A stretch of DNA of 64,000 bases, from assembly GCF_014203365.1 (NCBI RefSeq), contig NZ_JACHIS010000001.1, forward strand, positions 4,402,001-4,466,000. The letters run 5' to 3'. The notes under the pieces were generated by a model, which saw only the letters and a program-made list of their open reading frames with translations, was not told the origin of the DNA and made no database searches. The position numbers were made by a program, and so were the translations under genes. Each line of letters begins with the position of its first letter. Position 1 is the stretch's first letter. The DNA is from Actinoalloteichus hymeniacidonis. Its GTDB lineage: Bacteria > Actinomycetota > Actinomycetes > Mycobacteriales > Pseudonocardiaceae. Below are positions 44,421 through 53,135 of the stretch, piece after piece.

Positions 44421-47400
44421 ATGATCTCGAAAGCTGGTGAAGGGGACCGAACCGTGTCGAGGAGTGGGCCCTCCGATGAGGAGCCGTTCGCAGTACCGGT
44501 GGGTTGGCACCGACACATCGAGGTTCGGCGACACGGTGGGCGCCTACGACCGACGGCCGTCATCGACCCCGATGCGGCGGAGATCGTTCGGCTGCTGGTC
44601 CCGAAGAAGGTGCTCTTCGAGCGGCTCGCGACGCTGGTGCCACCGGCATCCACGGCCGAGCGCGCACTGCGGACTGCGATCAAGGCGCGATTGGCGGGTG
44701 ATGCGAATCCGGTGGGCGCCGCCGCCCTACTGACGATCGCCGTCGCCCGGCTCACCGACCCCAGGGCGCTGCCGTACTTCGCCGACGCGTTGGTCGACAC
44801 CGACGGACTGGTGTTCGCGGCCCGTACCGTCGCCGAGCTGAACAGCTTCGCCACGGTCTCGTGGCAACGAGGTCGTGGGCAGCCCGCAGGCTTCCGCCTT
44901 TATCCGGGCCCCAGCGACAACGCGCTCGGCTCCTACGCAGCCATCAGCCTGCGGATACGGGAGCTGCTGGCCTCGGCGCCGGAAGACGTCTACGCGGCAG
45001 CCACCCGCGCGTTGGCCGAATACCACGCGCCGATCCAGAGTCGGGTGATCGCGTCATATCTCGTGCCCACCCGACAGGACTGGGCTCAGGAGCTCTGCAC
45101 CTTTCCCACTCCGCGTACGACGTTGTTGAGTGCGATGCTGCGTTCCGCCGGTTCGATCGGTCAGGTCATCCCAATCCTCAGCACGAGCGGTCGCAAGCGG
45201 TTGGCCGAAGGGGCCTCGATATCGACGGACCTGATCGACCCGGATCAAGCGGCACACCTCTTGGACCGACCGAACGTGTTGCTGACACTCGTCGACGGCA
45301 TCGGGCGGGATCTCATCCCGGTGTTGGTTCGACGGCTCGAATCCACGAGGTCCTCACCCCAGGAGGGCTTGGTCTTAGACATCCTCGTCGAGCTGGATGC
45401 CGAGGAGTCAATCCGAGTCCTGCTGCCTCGGCTCACCGAACCGAAGGCGCCGGATCGGATTCGCCGGGCGCTCGCTCGTGCGCCGGCCGAGGGTCTACGC
45501 GGATTGATCACAGCCGTCGCGTCGTCCGGCAACCTGTCCGGGTCGCTGGCGGAACGTCTGACTCGTGAGCACGTCGCCCGGTATCCGAACCTCGTCGCCG
45601 ACCCGGATAGCGGTTTGAGCACCGAGGATCGGAGGTGGGTGAACCGTGTGATCGCGATCCCCGTGGCGTCGGAGCGGGTCAGCATGGCCGATGTCGAGAT
45701 CGCAGGCCCGCGTCGAATCACCGAGGTGGCATCGGGGGCTCGGATCACCGGGCTGAAGCCGTTCGGCGTGGCACGGATGGTCTGGTTGCCCGGCGAGCAA
45801 GCGGAGTGGGCGCGCAGCGCACAGCGTCCCGGCGGAGCGCACTGGCGCAAATTCGTGGACTGGTCGGAGGTGATCACGGCCTTCGAATCGGGCAAGTTGT
45901 TGCCGATCGAGCAGTTCGCGATGTTCGCCGAAGCCCCCGTCGAGTCGACAACGGAACTGCTGGCGAACTGGCAGGTCCCCGCCATCGCGTCCCATCGTCG
46001 CTGGTTGCGTCCGATCCTGGCTCGGCATGGTCTGGCCGCGCTTGCGTTGATACTTCCCGAAGCGATGCGGAAACCGGCCCGGGTGGCCCCCGTGTTGTAC
46101 CCGGTGGTGCATCCCGAGGTGGCCGCGTTGATGGCGTACTGGCTGCGCAAACCAGCGACGCGATGGATCTCGGTGGATTGGCTGGGCAGGCATCCGACGG
46201 CCGCAGCGGACCTGTTGATCCCGAGCGCGTTGGGCGGGCCACCCGGCGAGGCCAAAGCGGCGAGAACGGCATTACGGCAGGTGGCCGAGATCACGGGCCC
46301 GGCGACGGTCTTGACGGTGGCCGGGCGACACGGCGCCGACATCGAGCGAGCCGTCCGTGGCTTGTTGCACACCGAGCCGGTCCGAGGCAGGGCCCCGCGT
46401 TCGTTGCAGTGGACGTCCGTCGATCTGCTCCCCCAGATTCTGCTGCGCGACCGAAGCATGTTGCTCTCGGCGACGCAGACCAAGGACATCATCGAGCTCC
46501 TGGCGACCGCATCCTCGATGGCGGATCCCCAGCTGGTCGCGCTGCGAGCAGGCTGCGATCCGAAGTCGCTGATCGAGTTCGGCTGGGCGTTGTTCGCGCA
46601 CTGGTATCGCGACGAGCGCATCGCCCGTGCCGGTTTCTGGGTGCTGCCTGCGCTCGCCCGGCTGGGCGGTGACGCGGTGACACCGGCGCTCGTCGAACTG
46701 GTGCGGCACTGGGACTCGCCGAGCAGGCGGTCGATGGCGTGTCAGGCGATCGACGTCCTGGTGGAGCTGGGCACCGGCGAGGCGGTGGGCAGCCTCTGGT
46801 ACATCGGGAATCAGGCGAGGTTGGAGGTCATCCGACGACACGCCCTGGACAGGCTGGCAGCCCTCTGCGCCCGCCGGGGAGCAAGCGTTCAGCAGCTGGT
46901 GGAACGCAGCCATCCGGATCTCGGATTCGCCCGTGATGGCACGCGGACGCTGGATGTCGCCTGCCGAGGCACGGTGGTGACAGTGGACCACCGACTCGCC
47001 CTATCGGTCCGCGTCGACGGCGGCGGAACCGATATCGTCGAGCCTCCGAAGCAGCAGTCCCGGTGGCGGGGGTCGCTCGGACGATCACCTGATCCAGCAG
47101 CGGATTCCGAGCCACAGACCAGGCTGGCGTCGAGGCTGTCGCGGCAGGCCGACGAGGGCCTGTTGTTGCTGGAGCTGGCGTTACGGCAGGGCCGACGTTG
47201 GGGGGCTGCGGACTTCCGCCGGAGTTGGCTGGAGCATCCGTTGCTCTCCCGCCTCTCCGAGGGGCTGGTGTGGGCCGCCGAGCACCCCGATGGCTCTCGG
47301 GTGGGATTCCGGGTGGCCGAGGACAGCTCGCTTGCCGACGTCGACGACGAGACCTTCGTCCTGGATCCGAGCGCCGACGTCCTGCTGCCGCATCCGCTCG

Positions 47401-47846
47401 GACTGGCCGCCGAGTCGACGAGGTGGTCGACGCTGCTGGCCGACTACGAGATCGTGCAGCCGATCCGACAGCTGGGCCGGGACACCGGCGCGAGTCCCGG
47501 GTCCGCGTCGGTGGCGGAGCTACTGGCCGAGGTGGACATCACCTCCCCCGTCCAGGGAAGTGATCTGATCCGTCTGCATAGCCTGGGCTGGCGGTCGGGC
47601 GACTTCGAGGAATCCGGACGCGCCCTGTCCCTGTCGCATCCGGTCGCATCGGATCGCACGGTGGTGATCTCGCTGCGGAACAGTTTCGAGATCGGCGAGG
47701 TTCACCTGCGGTATCGGATTCGACGGATCGGTCTGGTCGGGCCGCCGGACCAGCCTTGGCTCGATGTGGAGTCGACGAGCACGGCAGAGCTGGATGCCGT
47801 GTCCTGGTCGATCGTCGTCGAGGATCTGCACTGGCTGCTCGGGTGA
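44421..47846 (+). CDS. Large DUF4132-like, HEAT-repeat-like protein
   Basis: 1141 aa, soluble, no signal peptide. The first ~880 residues are mostly helical with repeated Leu/Ala-rich helix pairs (for example LVLDILVELDAEESIRVLLP, and AGFWVLPALARLGGDAVTPA further on), suggesting alpha-solenoid/HEAT-type repeats. Residues ~899-1141 resemble the DUF4132 domain: RLSRQADEGLLLLELALRQG, then RRWGAADFRRSWLEHPLLSRL and LVWAAE. DUF4132 proteins (E. coli YehI/MolR relatives) often accompany MoxR ATPase/VWA systems, but no such partner is encoded here. Start ATG 44421 or GTG 44454, the latter having AAGGGG 7 bases upstream. Divergent from ffh. Function unknown; the DUF4132 call is by eye. Confidence 0.65.
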   Translation: MISKAGEGDRTVSRSGPSDEEPFAVPVGWHRHIEVRRHGGRLRPTAVIDPDAAEIVRLLVPKKVLFERLATLVPPASTAERALRTAIKARLAGDANPVGAAALLTIAVARLTDPRALPYFADALVDTDGLVFAARTVAELNSFATVSWQRGRGQPAGFRLYPGPSDNALGSYAAISLRIRELLASAPEDVYAAATRALAEYHAPIQSRVIASYLVPTRQDWAQELCTFPTPRTTLLSAMLRSAGSIGQVIPILSTSGRKRLAEGASISTDLIDPDQAAHLLDRPNVLLTLVDGIGRDLIPVLVRRLESTRSSPQEGLVLDILVELDAEESIRVLLPRLTEPKAPDRIRRALARAPAEGLRGLITAVASSGNLSGSLAERLTREHVARYPNLVADPDSGLSTEDRRWVNRVIAIPVASERVSMADVEIAGPRRITEVASGARITGLKPFGVARMVWLPGEQAEWARSAQRPGGAHWRKFVDWSEVITAFESGKLLPIEQFAMFAEAPVESTTELLANWQVPAIASHRRWLRPILARHGLAALALILPEAMRKPARVAPVLYPVVHPEVAALMAYWLRKPATRWISVDWLGRHPTAAADLLIPSALGGPPGEAKAARTALRQVAEITGPATVLTVAGRHGADIERAVRGLLHTEPVRGRAPRSLQWTSVDLLPQILLRDRSMLLSATQTKDIIELLATASSMADPQLVALRAGCDPKSLIEFGWALFAHWYRDERIARAGFWVLPALARLGGDAVTPALVELVRHWDSPSRRSMACQAIDVLVELGTGEAVGSLWYIGNQARLEVIRRHALDRLAALCARRGASVQQLVERSHPDLGFARDGTRTLDVACRGTVVTVDHRLALSVRVDGGGTDIVEPPKQQSRWRGSLGRSPDPAADSEPQTRLASRLSRQADEGLLLLELALRQGRRWGAADFRRSWLEHPLLSRLSEGLVWAAEHPDGSRVGFRVAEDSSLADVDDETFVLDPSADVLLPHPLGLAAESTRWSTLLADYEIVQPIRQLGRDTGASPGSASVAELLAEVDITSPVQGSDLIRLHSLGWRSGDFEESGRALSLSHPVASDRTVVISLRNSFEIGEVHLRYRIRRIGLVGPPDQPWLDVESTSTAELDAVSWSIVVEDLHWLLG

Positions 47847-47852
47847 GCAGCC
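47833..47852. terminator. Hairpin over the stop of the DUF4132-like gene
   Basis: GGCTGCTC, 4-base loop, GAGCAGCC: perfect 8 bp, overlapping the stop codon, between two convergent genes. Confidence 0.4.
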
Positions 47853-47891
47853 CGTTGGTCCGACCGCCGAGGGCACCCTGAGTCGGTGCGC

Positions 47892-48485
47892 TCAGCGCAC
47901 GTCGAGCCCGAGCGCCGCGACGATCACCTGGGCCTGATCGGAGGTGATGACGGCACCGGCCAGCTCGACGATGTGCGGGTCGAAGGAGCTGAGATCGCTG
48001 CCCCGAAGATCGGTTCGGGCGAAGCTCGCGTCGGTCAGCATCGCGCCGGAGAGGTCCACATCGCCGAAGACGGCGTCGGAACAGTTCGCACCGGTCAGGT
48101 CGGCCTCGCGCAGTCGGACCCCTTGGAAGGCGGATCCACGGAGGTCGGCACCGCGAAGGTCGGTGAGCGACCAGTCGCCGCCGAGCATCTTCATCGGCCG
48201 CAGCGTCGACGCGGTGAAGGTGCTGCCCAGGATTCTGCAGTCGGTGAACTCGGCGTCGAAGAAGTTGCAGTTGCGGAAGACGCAGTTGGTGAAGGCCGAT
48301 CCCGTGTACCTGGCCACGTTGAAACGGGTGTCGTCGAAGATGCACTCGGTGAAGACCGTGCCCGCTCCGAACGATTCTGTGAGATCCACTCCGCGGAAGG
48401 CACAATCGATATAGACGTCCCCGCCGAGGTCCTCGGCATAGCGGTCCTCGTCGTGGAACGTCCTACCCTGGACTGCCTCGGTCAT
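47892..48485 (-). CDS. Pentapeptide-repeat protein
   Basis: 197 aa. About 25 five-residue units of the A(D/N)LXX kind, for example TDLRGADLRGSAF and LREADLTGANCSDAVFGD, run from residue ~25 to 170 and predict a quadrilateral beta-helix. Some members mimic DNA and protect gyrase (MfpA, Qnr); others are of unknown role. Here the repeats are imperfect and cysteine-containing in the first half (CAFRGVDL, CIFDD, CVFRNCNF). No signal peptide. ATG 48485. Convergent with the DUF4132-like gene and divergent from the DUF262 gene, sharing a 184-base promoter region. Confidence 0.85.
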   Translation of the reverse strand: MTEAVQGRTFHDEDRYAEDLGGDVYIDCAFRGVDLTESFGAGTVFTECIFDDTRFNVARYTGSAFTNCVFRNCNFFDAEFTDCRILGSTFTASTLRPMKMLGGDWSLTDLRGADLRGSAFQGVRLREADLTGANCSDAVFGDVDLSGAMLTDASFARTDLRGSDLSSFDPHIVELAGAVITSDQAQVIVAALGLDVR

Positions 48486-48669
48486 CCCGCGAGGCTAGGG
48501 CTCACCACCCACGGCTGCGCCGACCCCGCTGTCGCTGCCGACTTCCAGGAGTAGCCGTGGCGTCGACAGGCAATCCGCAGCTCGACGACTAGATCACTCA
48601 ATCGCAGCATCAGATGATCTTTCGATTACACTCCGTCGTCGAGATCACATTGGTTTCGAGGGGGCCACA

Positions 48670-50823
48670 GTGGCGCAGAGTCCGGTGGAGGGCCGTGGGG
48701 CCACAGTCCAGGAACTCCTGAGCAACAAGAAGTACAAACTGGACTATTACCAGCGCGAATACAGCTGGTCTCGCAAGGACGTCGTCGCGCTGCTGCACGA
48801 TCTGGAACGCCGCTTCATCCGCGAGTGGCGCCCCACGCACTCCCGCCGGGAGACCATCGGATACGCGCCCTACTTCCTTGGGCCGATCGTGTGTTACCAG
48901 ACCCCGGATGCCGCATTCCTCGTCGACGGGCAGCAGCGTCTGACCACGCTGCATCTGATCATCATCTATCTACGCAGACTTCTCGAAGAGCAGGATCTCG
49001 ACCAGGACGCCAGGGGTCTGGATCCGATGATCTACAGCACCCGGCACGGCGAGACCACGTTCAACATCGACATCCCCGAGCGCAACGAGGTGCTCAACGC
49101 CTTCATGTGGGGCCTGAACCAGGCGCTGCCCGCCGATTCCAGCCTCTCGGTGCGCAATCTCTACGAGCGTGCCCGCGACATCGAGGAGGACTTCCCCGCG
49201 AGCCTGCGCGACGAGGCACTGCCGTTCTTCCACGACTGGCTGCTGGACAGAGTCTGTCTGGTCTCGATCGACGCGCTCGATCGCGAGCACGGCTGGGAGA
49301 TCTTCGAGACCATGAACAACCGGGGCGCCCGGCTGAGCCCGGTGGACCTGCTCAAGAGCTACCTGTTGGCCAGGGCCGAGACCGGGCGACGCGAACTCAA
49401 CGATCTGTGGCGGGGCATGCTCGCGGATCTCTCCCAGCATGGGGTCGACACGCCGAGCGAGTTCGTCAAGGCGATCCTGGTGGCCAAGTTCGCCGCGTTC
49501 GACGCGGACAGCACCGATCTCGTGGAGATCGATCGGGCGTTCCACGAGTGGGTACGCAAGAACGAGACACGACTGGAACTGCGTGGGCCGGAGGACTTCC
49601 GTGCCTTCGTCGAGTACTTCCTGGTGCCGCTGAGCAGGCGGTACAGCGCGTTGAAGGACGCCGCGGCGGAGCTGATCCCGCCGGTGGAGGCCGTCTTCCA
49701 CACGGCACGGCTCGAGGTCGTCGACCCGTTGCCGCCGATCCTGGCCGCGCTGCGGCCCGACGATTCCGACGAGGACTTCGAGGACAAGAGCAGGCAGATC
49801 GCAGGCTATCTGGATCTCGCCACCACGTTGAAGATCGTGAACAACCGCAGCCTGCTCCCGCATCAGGTGCGCCCGGAGGTCGACGAGCTGACGGTTCGGC
49901 TGCGCAGCGCCGAGGGGATCACGGGGCTCACCAGTCTGCTCGAGTCCGAGGCGGCGACACTGCCCGACGACTTCTCCGGGGTGGACCGGCTCAGCCTGCA
50001 ACCCGGCAACTCGGCGCAGGTCCGCTATGTGCTCGCCCGGCTGACGGCGTTCGTCGAGGTCCAGTCCGGCAGGCCCGATCCGATCGAGACCTACCTCGAG
50101 GATCCGGAGCCGTGGGAGGTCGAACACGTCTGGCCACGCGCCTTCCCACGCGATCAGAGCGACATCATGACCCCCGAGTCCTTCGAGGATTTCCGTTCCC
50201 GGCTGGGTGCGCTGTTGTTGTTGCCGGAGAGCGGTCGGCTGCCGGACGAGCACCCCGCGAAGGTCGACCACTATCGCGAGCAGAACCTGCTCGCGGCCTC
50301 GCTGCATCCCGCGACGCTGGCGACGGAACCGGAGTTCGCTGCGTTCGTCTCCCGTCACGACCTCGGCGATGTGTTCCGCCCGTGGCCCGACCATTTCGGT
50401 TTGGACGCGATCCAGATGCGGCAGCGGCTCTACCGGCGGCTGTGCGAGCTGATCTGGCAGCCCGAGCTGCTCGGTCTGCAACCGGCCAACATCCCGCCGA
50501 ACCGGTCGACGGTTCGGCGGAGCCGTCGCAAGGCCCGGTACGGCGTGGAGATCGCCGATCTGATCGAGTCCGGGCTGATCGCGGACGGCACGGCGCTCTA
50601 CGGCCACCGTAAGAAGCACACCTATACGGCGCTGGTGATCGAGGGCGGGCGGATCCGACTGCCCAGCGGACAGACCTTCGATTCGGTGTCGCGAGCCGCA
50701 GCCGTCGCGCTGAACGTCAAAGCGTGCAATGGCTGGGATTTCTGGCGGGCCGGAGCGGACGCCACCGGGACGCTGTTGTCCGATCTACGCCGTGATGCGA
50801 TCAACCAGGGGTTGATGGAATAG
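48670..50823 (+). CDS. DUF262/DUF1524 protein with C-terminal RAMA-type domain (putative modification-dependent nuclease)
   Basis: 717 aa in the GmrSD/BrxU/SspE-like superfamily. The N-terminal DUF262 (ParB/Srx-fold NTPase) shows YYQREYSW (residues 26-33) and the hallmark DGQQRLTTL (86-94), with NNRGARLSPVDLLKSYLL near 217-234. DUF1524, an HNH-type nuclease domain, starts at WEVEHVWPR near 481-489. The final ~85 residues (about 622-705: YGVEIADLIESGL, then GGRIRLPSGQTFDSVSRAA and NGWDFWRAG) resemble the RAMA/DUF4357 domain found on methylases and restriction enzymes. The likely role is recognition and cleavage of modified foreign DNA. The second part of the HNH site (after LGALLLLP) departs from what I remember of the family consensus, so nuclease activity is uncertain. 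GTG 48670 has GAGGGGG 7 bases upstream. Confidence 0.8.
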   Translation: MAQSPVEGRGATVQELLSNKKYKLDYYQREYSWSRKDVVALLHDLERRFIREWRPTHSRRETIGYAPYFLGPIVCYQTPDAAFLVDGQQRLTTLHLIIIYLRRLLEEQDLDQDARGLDPMIYSTRHGETTFNIDIPERNEVLNAFMWGLNQALPADSSLSVRNLYERARDIEEDFPASLRDEALPFFHDWLLDRVCLVSIDALDREHGWEIFETMNNRGARLSPVDLLKSYLLARAETGRRELNDLWRGMLADLSQHGVDTPSEFVKAILVAKFAAFDADSTDLVEIDRAFHEWVRKNETRLELRGPEDFRAFVEYFLVPLSRRYSALKDAAAELIPPVEAVFHTARLEVVDPLPPILAALRPDDSDEDFEDKSRQIAGYLDLATTLKIVNNRSLLPHQVRPEVDELTVRLRSAEGITGLTSLLESEAATLPDDFSGVDRLSLQPGNSAQVRYVLARLTAFVEVQSGRPDPIETYLEDPEPWEVEHVWPRAFPRDQSDIMTPESFEDFRSRLGALLLLPESGRLPDEHPAKVDHYREQNLLAASLHPATLATEPEFAAFVSRHDLGDVFRPWPDHFGLDAIQMRQRLYRRLCELIWQPELLGLQPANIPPNRSTVRRSRRKARYGVEIADLIESGLIADGTALYGHRKKHTYTALVIEGGRIRLPSGQTFDSVSRAAAVALNVKACNGWDFWRAGADATGTLLSDLRRDAINQGLME

Positions 50824-51094
50824 CGGCTCCGACCCGGCCACCGAGACGTCGCCGCCGCTGCGGACCGCGCGGGACGATAGCGGCGTCGTCACTGGTCGAC
50901 CCGCTACTCGCCGCCTCCATCGCCCCGGCGCCCGGCAGATCTCGCATGGACCTCGTGCCGCTGTCGGGCAGCCAGGCGTGTCGTGTGCTGCTCTGGTGCG
51001 GTACCCGGGTGATCCAGCAGACTGCCACTTGGCATGACTGCACACGCACCGCTAAAAGGCCGCTGGTCGCGACGGCCTGGAGTGAGGAGCACGG

Positions 51095-51643
51095 ATGTCC
51101 GCAACGGAGTGGCCCACGACCATCGTGGTGGTCATGGGTGTGTCCGGTTCAGGCAAGACGACGATCGCCCGTTCTCTCGCCGAGCATCTCGGGGTCGTCT
51201 ATGCCGAGGCCGACGAGTTCCACCCCCGGTCCAACATCGAGAAGATGGAGTCCGGGACTCCGCTGACCGATGAGGATCGGCTGCCGTGGCTTCGGGCGAT
51301 CGCGGAGTGGATCGGCACCAGGGAACAAGCCGGAAAGGGTGCCGTGGTCACCTGTTCCGCGCTGAAGCGCTCCTATCGGGACCTGCTGCGCACCGGCGGA
51401 CACGGCGGCGTGTGGTTCCTACATCTGGCAGGCACCCGCGAGGTGATCGGAAGCAGGCTGGCAGGCCGTAGCGGTCATTTCATGCCCGCCTCCCTGTTGG
51501 ACTCGCAGTTCGCCGATCTCCAACCGCTGGAGGCGGACGAGGTCGGCTATGCGGTCGATGTCGCCGCACCCGCCGACCTGATCATCGAACGGGCCTTGGC
51601 CGCGTTGGCCGCGCAGGGCCGGATCTCCGAGGACGTCCGGTGA
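51095..51643 (+). CDS. gntK: Gluconate kinase
   Basis: Phosphorylates D-gluconate to 6-phosphogluconate for the pentose phosphate pathway. 182 aa. P-loop GVSGSGKTT at residues 15-23, AEADEFHP near 37-44, NIEKMESGTPLTDEDRLPWL (cited whole, near 47-66) and CSALKRSYRD near 88-97, all typical of GntK. ATG 51095 has GAGGAG 7 bases before it. Coupled by a GTGA overlap to the gluconate permease gene. Confidence 0.94.
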   Translation: MSATEWPTTIVVVMGVSGSGKTTIARSLAEHLGVVYAEADEFHPRSNIEKMESGTPLTDEDRLPWLRAIAEWIGTREQAGKGAVVTCSALKRSYRDLLRTGGHGGVWFLHLAGTREVIGSRLAGRSGHFMPASLLDSQFADLQPLEADEVGYAVDVAAPADLIIERALAALAAQGRISEDVR

Positions 51644-53061
51644 GCCCGACAGTCGTCCTGCTCGCGCAGGACCCCGGTCCCTGGACCGGGCAGGACACCC
51701 GATTAGTCGTCGCCGCGTTGGCGGGTATTGCGGTGATCGTCGGCCTGATCACCTGGCTGAAGGTCCACCCGTTCCTGGCACTCACGCTGGGAGCGGGCGC
51801 GCTCGGCGTGATCGCGAACATGCCGGTCGCGCAGGTGGTGGAGACCTTCAGCACCGGTTTGGGCAGCACGATCGGCGGTGTCGGGGCGTTGATCGCCCTC
51901 GGGGCGATGCTAGGGCGGATCCTCGCGGACTCCGGGGGTGCGGACCGGATCGTCGACACGATTCTGGGCAGATCCAACGAGCGGGCGCTTCCCTGGGCGA
52001 TCGCGCTGGTCGCGGTGATCATCGGACTGCCGATGTTCTTCGACGTCGGGCTCGTTCTGTTGATCCCGGTGATCCTGCTGGTCGCCAAGCGCAGCGGACA
52101 GCCACTGATGCTGATCGGCGTGTCGGCGCTGGCCGGTCTGTCGGTGCTGCACGGGCTGGTTCCGCCGCATCCCGGTCCGCTTATCGCCATCGACGCGCTG
52201 GAGGTCGATCTCGGGCTGACGCTCGGTTTCGGCCTGTTGATCGCGGTGCCCACGGTCGCCGTCGCGGGACCGCTGTTCGCCCGCTATGCGGCCAGGTGGG
52301 TGCAGGTCGATCCCCCGGCACACCTCGTGCCGCGTTCGGCGAGCGATCGAGGAGCGTCCGGCGACGGCGGCGCGGAGTCCGCGCAGACCATGCGCCGTCC
52401 CGGCTTCGCCGCGACGCTGATCACGGTGCTGCTTCCGGTCGTGTTGATGCTGGGCAAGGCCATCGGCGAGATCTGGCTGGACGACGCAAGCACTCTTCGT
52501 TCCGGGCTCGATCTGCTCGGCACGCCGTTGGTGGCGCTCCTGGTGGCCACGGTGGTAGCCATGTTCACCCTGGGTGCGGGCGCCGGTCTCGGTCGGGACC
52601 GGATCTCCGAGGTGTTCGGCGCCTCGCTGCCGCCCATCGCCGGGATCCTGCTCATCACCGGAGCGGGCGGCGGCTTCAAGGAGACGCTCGTCGAATCCGG
52701 CGTGGCCGACATCATCACCCGGTACGGCGAGAATGCGTCGCTGTCGCCGCTGATCCTCGGGTGGTTGGTGGCGGTGGGCATCCGACTCGCCACCGGTTCG
52801 GCGACGGTGGCCACGATCTCCGCGGCCGGAATCGTCGCCCCGCTCGCCGCCGGTCTCGATCCCGCGCAGGGTGCGTTGCTCGCGCTGGCCATCGGGGCGG
52901 GCTCGCTGTTCTTCTCCCACGTCAACGACACGGGATTCTGGTTGGTCAAGGAATACTTCGGGATGACCGTCGGTCAGACGATCAAGACCTGGTCGGTGAT
53001 GGAGACGATCATCTCGGTCTTCGCCTTGATCTGCATCCTGTTGCTCGACCTGGTCGTCTAG
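51640..53061 (+). CDS. Gluconate:H+ symporter (GntP family)
   Basis: 473 aa, about 12-14 membrane helices. Typical GntP motifs are GALIALGAMLGRILADSGGA near residues 84-103, HGLVPPHPGP near 170-179, TGAGGGFKETL near 341 and SHVNDTGFWLVKEY near 426-439. Imports gluconate or related sugar acids and works with the kinase upstream. GTG 51640 overlaps the gntK stop by 4 bases. A GntR-type regulator is not encoded nearby. Confidence 0.93.
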   Translation: MSPTVVLLAQDPGPWTGQDTRLVVAALAGIAVIVGLITWLKVHPFLALTLGAGALGVIANMPVAQVVETFSTGLGSTIGGVGALIALGAMLGRILADSGGADRIVDTILGRSNERALPWAIALVAVIIGLPMFFDVGLVLLIPVILLVAKRSGQPLMLIGVSALAGLSVLHGLVPPHPGPLIAIDALEVDLGLTLGFGLLIAVPTVAVAGPLFARYAARWVQVDPPAHLVPRSASDRGASGDGGAESAQTMRRPGFAATLITVLLPVVLMLGKAIGEIWLDDASTLRSGLDLLGTPLVALLVATVVAMFTLGAGAGLGRDRISEVFGASLPPIAGILLITGAGGGFKETLVESGVADIITRYGENASLSPLILGWLVAVGIRLATGSATVATISAAGIVAPLAAGLDPAQGALLALAIGAGSLFFSHVNDTGFWLVKEYFGMTVGQTIKTWSVMETIISVFALICILLLDLVV

Positions 53062-53090
53062 CCGGGCTCGACAGACCCACCCCATCGATG

Positions 53091-53135
53091 CTCGGTGGTG
53101 GCGGCGCCCGCAGTCACGGGGCCGCCATCACCGAG
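53091..53135. terminator. Bidirectional terminator after gntP
   Basis: Hairpin CTCGGTGGTGGCGGC / GCCGCCATCACCGAG (one G-T pair), extended by GC pairs with a bulge. It lies between the convergent permease gene and the anchored acidic protein gene. Confidence 0.75.

Noticed and set aside
48825-50619. Long alternative-frame open frames on both strands over the DUF262 gene
   Set aside because: The DUF262/DUF1524 frame has conserved motifs throughout; the others are compositionally biased shadows.
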